Shown piece by piece: positions 49,233 through 59,200 of a stretch of 64,000 bases of DNA (its first letter is position 1; every line of letters begins with the position of its first letter). Position numbers and translations under genes: made by a program. The notes beneath the pieces are model-generated. The model saw only the letters and a program-made list of their open reading frames with translations, was not told the origin of the DNA and ran no database searches. Source of the DNA: Ambrosia x helenae (taxonomy: Eukaryota; Streptophyta; Magnoliopsida; Asterales; Asteraceae); NCBI GenBank assembly GCA_030844895.1, contig CM061224.1, positions 25,067,992 to 25,131,991 of the forward strand. Direction: 5' to 3'.

Positions 49233-50345
49233 TATAGGTAAAGCTAAGTGTCTAAGCAAAATCTAAGTTAACTTAGAACTAGGGCTGTTAACAAACCAAA
49301 CGTTCGGCAAACAGTTCGTGAAATGTTTGGCGGGAAGTTCATTTGTGTTCGTTCGTTTAATAAATGAACGGACACAAACAAGAAATTATGTTCGTTTAGT
49401 TAAACAAACAAACATGAACAGATGTCACTTTCGTTCATTTATGTCCGTGAACGTTTGGTAACGTGTTCGTTTATATTTGTTTGTGTTTGATAGTTCATTA
49501 GTGTTTTTAACTTTTTATTTTTAATTTAAGTACTGCAGATTTTCCAATGGTAGATTATTTAATATATATTAGTGTATCACGAATTAATATTACTTTAACT
49601 ATTTTAATTTGGATAGATTAAACGAGGATTTCAAGTTTAATATGATAATTTTGTGTTTTTATGAGACATTATGTGATCAAGATTATGTCAAGTATATTTG
49701 GGTAAATAGATTAGTATATTTTGGGTGGACAATGTTCGTGATGTTCGGAATTTAATATGTGTTAGTTTGTGCTCGGTTTTATTCATTAATGTCTATTTGT
49801 GTTCGTTTACGTTCATTGGTGTTTTTTTTTTGTGTTTGCTTTTGTCTGATAACTAAATATAACAAATAAAGACAAATGAACACTAACAAAACCTCGTTCG
49901 GTAATTGTTCATGAACAGTTTATGAACAAGTTATTTCCTTAACAAACAAACAGGAACAAAAGATCTCGTTCGATAAGTGTTCATGAACAGTTCGCAAACA
50001 CGTTATTTCCTTAACAAACGAACACGAACAAGACCGTGTTCGTGTTCGTTTGGTTCGTTTACAACCCTACTTAGAACCATTTTTTAAAAGTTGTTAACTT
50101 TAATCCTATACTTCATAGAGGTGTAAATATTCTAGGAAATTCTGCCTAATTTGTCTTTTCCAAGGTATGCCTCCCCCCCCCCCCCCCTATAGGTAAAGCT
50201 AAGTGTCTAAGCAAAATCTAAGTTAACTTAGAACCATTTTTTAAAAGTTGTTAACTTTAATCCTATACTTCATAGAGGTGTAAATATTCTAGGAAATTCT
50301 ACCTAATTTGTCTTTTCCAAGGTATGCCTTCCCCCCCCCCCCCCT
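49233..50345. repeat. Tandem duplication, one copy filled by a hAT MITE and one empty
   Basis: Copy A (49233-49279 plus 50070-50187) and copy B (50188-about 50345) both start TATAGGTAAAGCTAAGTG and end in a run of about 15 C after CCAAGGTATGCC. Outside the MITE they are almost identical. Confidence 0.85.
49280..50069. mobile_element. hAT-type MITE with GTTCATGAAC-rich body (790 bp)
   Basis: The ends TAGGGCTGTTAACAAACC and its near complement (GGTTCGTTTACAACCCTA) are inverted repeats. A perfect 8-bp duplication CTTAGAAC (49272-49279 and 50070-50077) flanks it. Copy B of the tandem duplication (near 50230) has a single CTTAGAAC and no element, which proves the borders. The arms are made of GTTCGTTC, CATGAACAGTT and AAACGAAC words. 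Confidence 0.9.
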
Positions 50346-50413
50346 CTCCCAAGAGTGAGACTTTCCAGTGATCTAACCAGCATTGTCGTCAATCTCCTTT
50401 TCACATGTCCAAA

Positions 50414-50756
50414 TTAGGGATGAGCAAATGGTACCAAGGTGCTGAAGCTGAATCAATACCGAACGTACTGTACCGAACCATTTATGGTACCAATTCGGTA
50501 CCCATTTTTTGTGTTTTTCGGGATCGTCCCATCGTCTGTCTCCTATTCACATGTCGAAACTAGGGATGAGAAAATGGTATCGGGTACCGAAACCGAATCG
50601 ATACCGTACCAAACCATTTTCGGTACCCACTTTTTTATGTTTTTCGGGATCGGTAATTTTGAGTCGGTACCGGTAGCCATTTTTTGCGATTTTTGGATCG
50701 GTACTTTTGATACCGGTATAGTTTGATAGCGGCACCGTGCCAATTTCATCCCCAAT
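50414..50756. mobile_element. Palindromic GGTACCG-rich MITEs
   Basis: The start TTAGGGATGAGCAAATGGTACC is followed by a second start CTAGGGATGAGAAAATGG at 50562. The end is CCAATTTCATCCCCAA near 50756. The words GGTACCG, CGGTACC and TTTTTCGGGATCG repeat in both orientations. The first copy appears cut by the second. It is the same family as 30388-30613. Confidence 0.55.
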
Positions 50757-50859
50757 CCAACCCATCTCAATGGGAAAGGATGTGGACATAAGGAGCCCTG
50801 GTGCTGGAAGGAGGGTGTGCAGGACAAAATAACGAACAAGCAGAGAAGTGTAACGGAGC

Positions 50860-51730
50860 TTTTGCGGTGCATAAACGAGGAGCAAAAAGTGGGTTTGAAG
50901 TGCTAAAAAAGATCAAAAGGGAGGCGAAGAAGGCTTTGTCGGAGGCATGATGTAGGTGTTATGAAGTATATAAAGGGCGAGGAAGGTCGGTTTTCAATCA
51001 AGGAGCAACATATCAAGTTGAGATCGCTAACATAAACCATACTATGCGACAAGGACAACAGGATGACTGCAATTGTTGTGGTATCACATAGGAAGAGGTG
51101 ATGCCATCATTTAGAAAGACGGGAAAGGCTAAGGTAGTGGGCCCAAACAACATGCGCATTGTTGTAGAAGTGTCTCGGAGAGGATGAAGTTCGGTGGTTA
51201 ACTACTTTGTTTAATATTATCTTCAAAACCGCTAAGATGTCATATTGGTGGAGGAGTAGCATCGTAGTCTCTATCTATAAGAACAAAGTAGATGCTCACT
51301 GTTGTGGAAACTACATGCGAATTAAGCTACTAAGTTATACTATAAAATTACGGGAAAGAGCCATCCAAGCTACCACAGAGGCGATACGCATCATAAAAAG
51401 ATTGGTGGAAAAGTACATGGAAAATAAGTGAAATTTACATATGCTATTTATTGGCCTAGCAAAGGCATGCGATAGTGTACCACGTAGACCAATTTGGGAT
51501 ACTCTTGAGGGTAGAGGGGCCTTAGGAAAATATATAGAAATAATCAAGGATATGTATATGAAGACTGAAACAAGAGTTCAAGCGCATGTGGGGGATACTG
51601 ACTTCTTTAATGTTGACGTAGGCCTTCATCAAGGTCCGCATTGAGCCCTTTTCTTTTGTGATAGTATTGGCCGAGTTGTCAAAGTTGGTCCAAGAACCAG
51701 TTATGTGGTGCATGCTTTTCGCAGAAAATG
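50860..51730 (+). mobile_element. Second truncated RTE-type LINE fragment
   Basis: Broken frames encode W-W-R-S-S-I-V-V-S-I-Y-K-N-K, I-K-L-L-S-Y-T-I-K-L (51255-51350) and A-C-D-S-V-P-R-R-P-I-W-D-T-L (51465-51510), ending G-D-T-D-F-F and V-G-L-H-Q-G. These are the palm and finger parts of an RTE-type reverse transcriptase. There are several stops. It overlaps the same region of the protein as the fragment at 26789 but starts further upstream, so the two are separate insertions. Confidence 0.7.
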
Positions 51731-52694
51731 CCGTGTTAGTCCCATAAAAACATACCCATACTCTTCAATAATGACTTTACTTCGATCCACAAGTTCCCCA
51801 TGTTTGGTTTTGTTTCTTATTTCCCATAATGACAAAGAAGATCCACTAAATCCCAAACAGAGTCGCAATGTCATCTTTGTTGGCCATGACAATACAAAAG
51901 ATAAAAGAAAGGATAAAAGATAGGTTGTGGGAAAGAAAAAAAAAGAGAAAAGGAAGAACAAATAGACACCCTACGACTGTTGTCGTGAGGCGGGCTATCA
52001 AAGAGATGAAAGAGATGGTGAAAGCCCGGTGACCATTGTCAGGCGGCGATTTTGAGAAGAAGTAAGATGCTTAGACCAAAGAAAGATGTCTAACTAAACC
52101 GTGGTTTAACCTGTTGCGATCAGTGGTAGTGGACCGTGATCCGACTAGAGAATAACAATATGAAAAGAAATAGAATGGAATAGAGATAAAGCAAAAGAAA
52201 GTAATTAGAAATCAAAGGGATTGAGCTCATTCAGATAAAGGAAAAAAAATACATCATCGGATTAAAGATAATTGTTTTAAATCCCAGTTTCAATTGGTAT
52301 GTCACCTTAAGAAAAGATTTATGGATGATGCATAGATGATGGATAATTAATCAATCCCAAACCATGAGTACTGACACCCATGATGAATAAAAAACAAATC
52401 CAAACCAAGGATGGAATCAGAATGAATGATATAGCCAATGAATAAAATTAATAAATCCCAAATCAAACCAAAACAAAGATGTGATTGCAGCAATATCAAG
52501 AACAAGATTCACGAAACGAGACCGTATCTTTATTTAAAAAAACATGATTAACAAACTAAAATAACAAACCGGAATGGACAGGGCGGCGGCGGCAAGGTTG
52601 GCGGCACACCGCCCAACCAAGTAACAGCTAGCGTTTGTATGTGTGTGAGTGGTGTAGCGAAGGTGGTAGAGAGCCTAGGGTGGCTCTGATACCA
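51731..52694 (-). other. Unassigned stretch, possibly the leader of a minus-strand copia element
   Basis: No protein is recognised. The minus strand at 52681-52694 reads TGGTATCAGAGCCA, a tRNA-iMet primer site. Directly beyond it TGAGAGATAATGAATACTGAA looks like the edge of an LTR that continues at 55516, after the MULE-like insertion. The interior of that element would lie here, but only non-coding leader-like sequence can be seen. Confidence 0.35.
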
Positions 52695-53265
52695 TGAGAG
52701 ATAATGAATACTGAAGGGTGATACTATCTAGACATCCCCCAAAAAAACCCTAGACACCCCTAGGATGGGTCATGGAGGTCTCAATGGGCAATTGAGGCCA
52801 AATCTGAAAAAAACGATGGGTCATTGAGGCCTCAACGGGCCATTGAGGCCAAATCTGGAAAAAACGATGTCCCATTGAGGCCTCAACGACCCATCCTAGT
52901 ACGAGGTACGATGTGTCAGTCTGAACTCCCTGCTTTTGCAGGGAGTTCAGACTGAAATGGTCTGAAAAAGTGATTCCCCACGTCCCATTGAGGCCTCAAT
53001 GGCCGTCTAAAATGTGCTAGGTTTGGGCATTTAAACTCCCCACGACCCATTGAGACCTCAATGCCTCGTGAAAATGTGTTAGGTTTGGGCATTTAATCCC
53101 TCAACGACCCATTGATGCCTCAATGGCCCGTCGTTTTTTAGCATTTAACCAATACGTGAGCAGCTTCTTCCTCATTTAACCAAAAAATTCAAACATCACC
53201 ACCACTATTCTCTCGACCCATCTCGACTTCCCGGTCTCACGATATAATATTTACATAGTTTTTCA

Positions 53266-54080
53266 AACGATGACCTGTCTCTTAACGAATCCTACATCTC
53301 TGAAAGCGTTTTCGGACCCGGGGTTCAAATTGGTGACGGGGAGGTTAAATCCGGGGTTCGTGATAATGACGGGAATATGCTGCCCAATCTGAACCAGAAA
53401 TATGTAGAGGAAGAGGAGTCATTTTTCGTGCCACCAAGCTACCCGCAGTACACATACGGGACTTACCATTCGAGCGGGAATGGTGCTAAGGACTTCGAGG
53501 AAGGTGATAACAATGAGAAATGTGCTTCTGAAAGTATCTTGGTTGAAAAAGAAATTTTGTTATTATTATTGTTATGCAGATACTCGAGAGTATCTTGGTT
53601 GAAAAGAAATTTACTTACTACACCCAGCAGAATCCGGAGACAGATGCTGTTGAGAATATTTTCTTTTCACACCGGGTTTCGTACAATCTCTGGTGTGCCT
53701 TCCCACATGTGTTGCTGATCGACGCCACCTACAAAACGAATGAGTACAGAATCCCGTTTGTTCAAATTGTGGGTGTGACGTCGACAAACTTATCGATCCG
53801 TGGAGACGGTAACTGTGGGTTTCGATCTGTAGCTGTGGGTTTAGGGTGGAAAGAGGATATGTAGCACTTCATCCGCACACAGCTTAAGGAGGAGATGGAG
53901 GATAACGCAGATCGGTGGTGGCCAATTTTAAACAATGTAGATCATAGTTGCTACGAGAGAATATACACGTCGTTAGATTGGCGTGGAGTGGGACCAGCGA
54001 CGGAGCAACATTGGATGGAGATGCCCTCCACAGGATTGCTGATCGATGTTCCACCACCTCAATACTTCGACTTAACCTAG
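53266..54080 (+). pseudogene. MULE/FAR1-type transposase piece joined to an OTU-like domain
   Basis: An acidic N-terminal part (frame of 53377) is followed, after a frame change near 53590, by DAVENIFFSHRVSY and FPHVLLIDATYKTNEYRIPF. The latter matches the MULE transposase core; the Asp in LLIDATYKTN is a catalytic DDE residue. About 20 codons later comes RGDGNCGFRSVAVGLG, whose D-G-N-C matches the nucleophile motif of OTU cysteine proteases. A stop at 53862 interrupts this domain and the frame goes on to 54080. The rest of the transposase (second and third acidic residues, zinc finger) is missing between the two parts, so a deletion joined them. Non-functional as read. Confidence 0.65.
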
Positions 54081-54510
54081 CTTATCTATGTTACTTCGAC
54101 TTAACGGAAAAAAATTATTGTGTACGCTAATTTATAATTATGAGAAAAATGTACTTTTTATTTTTTATATAAAAAATACAAATATTAAGCTTAGAATACG
54201 TAAAACACGCTAAAAAACGAAAAAAAAAATATGGGTCATTGAGGGTCGTGGAGGCCATAATGGGTCATTGAGACCAAAATTTTGAAAACGATGGGCCATT
54301 GAGGCCTCAATGGGCCATTGAGACAAATCAACGATGGGTCGTTGAGGTCTCAATGGCCCATTGAGACAAATTAAAAAAAATTACAACAAACCATTGAGGC
54401 CTTAATTGGCCATTAAGACCCTCTCAATGACCCATTGAGACCCTCTCAACGGACCATTGAGGCCTCAATTGGCCATTAGGTCTCTCAATGAGCCATTGAG
54501 CAGCCAAAAC

Positions 54511-55260
54511 TTGCTTCAACGAGCTAAAAAGGAAAAAAATGTCTCAACGGACCATTGAGGCCTCAATTAGCCATTGAGGTCATGGGCCATTGAGCTTGCT
54601 TCAACGAGCTAAAAAGGAAAAAAATGTCTCAACTGACCATTGAGGCCTCAATTAGCCATTGAGGTCTCTCAATGGGCCATTGAGCTTGCTTCAACGAGCT
54701 AAAAAGGAAAAAATGTCTTAACGGACCATTGAGGCCTCAATTAGCCATTGAGGTCTCTCAATGGGCCATTGAGCTTGCTTCAACGAGCTAAAAAGGAAAA
54801 AAAAATGTCTCAACTGACCATTGAGGCCTCAATTAGCCATTGAGGTCTCTCAATGGGCCATTGAGCTTGCTTCAACGAGCTAAAAAGGAAAAAAATGTCT
54901 CAACTGACCATTGAGGCCACAATTAGCCATTGAGGTCTCTCAATGGGCAATTGAGCTTGCTTCAACGAGCTAAAAAGGAAAAAAAATGTCTCAACGGACC
55001 ATTGAGGCCTCAATTAGCCATTGAGATCTCTCAATGGGCCATTGAGCTTGCTTCAATGACCTAAAAAGGAAAAAAATGTCTCAACTGACCATTGAGGCCT
55101 CAATTAGCCATTGAGGTCTCTCAATGGGCCATTGAGCTTGCTTCAACGAGCTAAAAAGGAAAAAAATGTCTCAACTGACCATTGAGGCCTCAATTAGCCA
55201 TTGAGGTCTCTCAATGGACCATTGAGCTTGCTTCAACGAGCTAAACACTCACACTACACT
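54511..55260. repeat. Eight copies of a 90-bp tandem repeat with internal palindromes
   Basis: The landmark GAGCTTGCT ends at 54600, 54690, 54779, 54871, 54961, 55052, 55142 and 55232, a period of 90 bp with small shifts. Each unit carries CTTGCTTCAACGAGC, CTAAAAAGGAAAAAAATGTC, CCATTGAGGCCTCAATTAG and CTCTCAATGGGCCATTGAG. The core TTGAGGCCTCAA is a perfect 12-bp palindrome. Confidence 0.9.
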
Positions 55261-55613
55261 TCTTTTTTACCATTACCAATCATTACCAATCATTGGTTAA
55301 TGATTACCAATAATTGGCAAACCTCAATGGGTCATTGAGGCGTCAATGGACCATCTTTTTCCAGTTTTTGGCCCTCAATGGGTCGTTGAGGCCTCAATGT
55401 CCCATTGAGGTTCTCTGTTTGACTCTCAATGGGTAATTGAGGCCCCAATGAGCCATTGAGGGGGGTGTTTAGATAAAAAAAACCCTAGTGTGTGAATAAC
55501 CTGAGCCATACTGAATTGGTTGATCTCATTCGATTCAATAGGGTTACAATATATAGAGATTAATTAGGCCCGTAGGCTCTATACTAAAACCCTAAATAAT
55601 ATATTCTAATACC

Positions 55614-56152
55614 TGCAATAATGAACTGAAAAGTGAAGATGTATAATTATGTAACTGACGAGGTAGGCCCAATCTAGATGGATCGGCCCAATACCACATG
55701 AACGCCCCATTACATTTGGGCCAGCCCAATGGTAGATATACACCGGCGAACCAACACGGTTGCACCCCGGGTAATTGATAAGGCTTAACCTCTTTTCCGA
55801 GAATCAGGGAAAGAAGGTTCAAAAGAGAAGATAAAGCCTATCTCCATCTAAACCGGAGAGTCAGCTCCTGGAGATGGGCTCGAAGAGGCGGTTACGAGAA
55901 AAGTAAGAAGGGCTATAAATAGAGGTCAGAGGTAAATAATATTCCATACTCACAATCATAAAAGCTTTGGCTTTACTCTCACACCAAGAACCAATACTTA
56001 TTCTCACGCCGGAGGGTGGTCACAGGAAACCCCCCTTTCCTGTGACGAGTCCTAACGGTGTTTTGTTTTGCAGGCACCCGGATCCAGCTTGGGCTAGTTA
56101 TTCAGTGCCGGAACAACATTCTTGTCTACTAGGAGAGGTATTTACTTCTTCA
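55614..56152 (+). repeat. 5' LTR of the Tat/Retand element (start uncertain)
   Basis: The right edge ends TTCTTCA immediately before the primer site. A TATA box TATAAAT lies at 55914-55920 with the leader after it. The left edge at TGCAATAATGAAC is a guess because no 3' LTR is available for comparison. Confidence 0.45.
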
Positions 56153-56172
56153 TTGGCGCCATCCGTGGGACC
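56153..56172 (+). promoter_or_regulatory. Primer binding site of the Tat/Retand element
   Basis: TTGGCGCCATCCGTGGGACC follows the LTR edge. TGGCGCC-type primer sites are common in the Tat lineage and differ from the tRNA-iMet site of the other elements here. Confidence 0.6.
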
Positions 56173-56216
56173 CGTACAAGGAGTTAGTTATCGGCTGAAT
56201 AACCCAAGGAATCAAG

Positions 56217-59200
56217 ATGACCTCGAATCAGGACACCGTAGTGGCTACCAATCCGGCCGAAAGCAATCAGAATCTGATTCCCACAGTAGAACAAACATAT
56301 GGAGCAGTTGCGTCTGACTCGGAAGGAGAGAGGGATGGAGCGGCTCCGGGGTTCTCCTTAAGGACATCGACTACTCGGCCAGGCGCTACACAGCCTTTAA
56401 TATCGTCCGGGAGTCACCTGGGACGTTTCCCTCTCATGAGAGGACTGGCTTCATCGTCCACTTACACTCGACCAATTGTTAGTACCAGCTTTTCAGCCCC
56501 TCGAGTGCCGGCACCAGCGTCATCCGTACCTTGGTTTACCGCAGCACAAAGTCTTCCCTGTTCTCAGCCGCAATCTCGGCAGCCATGACGTCATCACCAC
56601 AAGCCACCCTCATGCAACCAAACATGCCACCTTACACTCCGGTTACTCCCGGAAATCAGCCGTTCATGCCTTATTATCCCATGTCTCCGTATGGGTATAT
56701 GTGTGCACCATCAACTGGGGGTGCATTCTCATACCCTTACCCCTACATGTATCCTCCAGTACAACCACCTCTTCCCGGGTGGAAACCCCAAACTGGGGTT
56801 CCTTCAAACGAAAGATTGAATGATGTCCGCACGCGCCTCATCTATGAAACCACTCCCGGGGGCCCCGGAACTTCTGCGGGCCTTTCCCAGGGACGACAGC
56901 AAAACCCAGTGGTGTTACAGGAGAATGAGGATCAAGGTGATGATGAAGACCTTACCCGACCATATCGTCCTCCGACGATGGCAACTTACTCCAAATTCTC
57001 GGAAAGGATAGCCAATGCTCCGCTACCTCCAAACCTAAAGCTCCCGTCAACAGTGGGTAAGTATGATGGGACTGGGGACCCGGATGATCATTTGAGCATT
57101 TTCGAGTCTGTGGGAACATCCAAAGATTGGCCAATGCAAGCCTGGTGCCACATGTTTGTTCAGACCCTCGTGGGAGCAGCACGGGTCTGGTGGGATAGTT
57201 TGCCGCCCAGGTCTATTTCAAACTGGAGAGATATCCATAAGGGATTTACCCAGCAGTTCAGCCAGCAGCGCAGACATACCAAGTACAGAGAGGAAGTCAT
57301 GCATATCCGCCAGAGAGATAATGAGCCGATGGAGAATTTCATAATACGTTTCAACAAGGAACGGCTACAGATCCCGGGCCTTACTGAAGAATTGGCATGT
57401 ACCGCATTCACCATGGGGGTGAATGACGATGGATTGTTAAGGAAGCTTCATGGTCCTTATGGGTATCCGCAGACCATGGACGAAATGATGACAATAGCTA
57501 AGGCATATGTCAAGCAGGAGAAATCGATTGCCATGAATCATGCGGTACGGAAGAAGCATGAGACGACCAAGGCAAGTGACAATCAAGACTCTCGAAGCTC
57601 TAGGAACAGGGGACGGTCTGGCCAACCTTACTCAAGGGATGATCGTCGTGATGAACGCCGGGATGACCGGCGAGATGACCGCCGGGAGCAAGGACGAAGG
57701 TCGGAGAAGTCCCGGGATTCCTATTCCAGCAGAGGGGAAACGGCTTCCAAGCCTAAACTGGATTATCCGGAGCTTATCAAGACACCATCCCAAATATTAG
57801 AAACGGAAAATCTAAGGCTGAATACTCCTCGACCGGTCAAAGACTCGCCATCAAAAGACAAGTCAAAATTCTGTGATTATCACAAAGGCAATGGTCATGA
57901 TACAAATGATTGTTTTCAGCTCAAGAGGCAAATAGAATACTTTGTCAGGACGGGAAAACTAGCACATCTGGTCAAGGATATGAAGCCGGGTCCCTCGACT
58001 TGGGAGGATAAAGCGGCCGGAAAGAAACCCAGAGAGATCAACGCCATACGGCCAGAAGCAAACGGTGGCACCAAGAGGCGTTTTGAGACGATCAAACCTT
58101 GTATGGAGGCAACGATGACAGTGCCTCCTTATTACAAGGCCTTGAAGATGGAAGCATTAGTAATATCAGCCGCAGTGGGCGACTATAGCATGAAAAGGAT
58201 CATGGTAGATACAGGAAGTTCAGAGGACATCATCTATGAACCGTGCTTCAGAAGAATGTCAAGTGAGGATCAGAAAATGCTAGCTCCGGCCCACGGTCCA
58301 GTCAAAGGGTTCACAGGAGAAAGTGTAGAGCCGCTGGGACAGTTGACATTCCCGGTAACTCTCGGTGATGGCTATAGGGAGCGCACTATCTTGGTCACTT
58401 TCCTGGTGATCCCGGCCATTTCTCAATACAACCTAATCATAGGTCGATACACGTTGGGACGGATTGACGCCCTGATTTCTACTGCCAGGGGGTTTCTCAT
58501 GTTTCCAACCCCGCATGGAATAGCCACCGTTTCTGGAGAAAAGGTGTGCGCAGTATCGGATGGCACGACTTGTCGTCAAGCACCATCCGGGATTCGTGGT
58601 CCAGAGAGGTGGGTCCTGAGTGCGAAACACCCCGACCAGACGGTCACCATTGGAAACTCCTTGGCTCCAACCACACAGGAAAAGTTGAAGCGGTTATTGA
58701 AGCGTAACATGGATGTCTTTGCTTTCTCGCACTCTGATATGACCGGGATAGCACGAACAAAGGCAGAGCACAAGTTGTCCACTTATCCAAACGTAAAACC
58801 GGTCATGCAAAAGAGAAGGAGTATGGCTCCTGATCGAAGAGCAGCTGTAGTACAAGAGGTAAAGAAGCTAGAAGAAGCCGGGATTTTGAAAAAGACTAAG
58901 TACCACACGTGGGTGGCTAACCCTGTCATGGTTCGGAAACACGATGGAACCTGGAGGATGTGTGTGGACTACAAAGATCTGAATAAAGCGTGTCCTAAAG
59001 ACGCTTATCCGCTCCCGGAGATAGACCTCAAAGTTGATTCCCTGGCTCCGTTCCAGTTTAAATGTTTCTTGGATGCATATAAGGGATATCATCAGATTCA
59101 GATGGCAAAGGAAGATGAGGACAAGACGGCTTTTCACACGGACGCCGGCATATTCTGCTACACCAAAATGCCGTTCGGTTTGAAAAACGCCGGGGCAACG

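Larger units (their letters stand above)
52716..55507. mobile_element. MULE-like element with transposase/OTU remnant and palindromic repeat arrays
   Basis: An 8-bp direct repeat ATACTGAA (52708-52715 and 55508-55515) flanks it; the adjoining host text reads on across the gap. The ends are only weakly inverted (GGGTGATACTATCTAGACA and GGCTCAGGTTATTCACACA in complement). The inner arms carry ATCTAGACATCCCCC and (complement) ATCTAAACACCCCCC. Both flanks of the coding remnant (52745-53140 and 54230-55460) are packed with TTGAGGCCTCAA and CCATTGAG words. The contents fit a Mutator-like element, though the class is inferred. Confidence 0.55.

Noticed and set aside
50439..50885. Overlapping ORFs on both strands near 50.4-50.9 kb
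   Set aside because: They come from the palindromic GGTACCG MITEs, which read similarly in both directions.
54511..55260. CRISPR-like array
   Set aside because: The spacing is regular, but the whole 90-bp unit is repeated, there are no unique spacers, and the context is a plant transposon.
57160..59137. Minus-strand ORFs across the gypsy pol
   Set aside because: They are complementary to the conserved pol frame and carry no motif, unlike the antisense ORFs beyond 62940.
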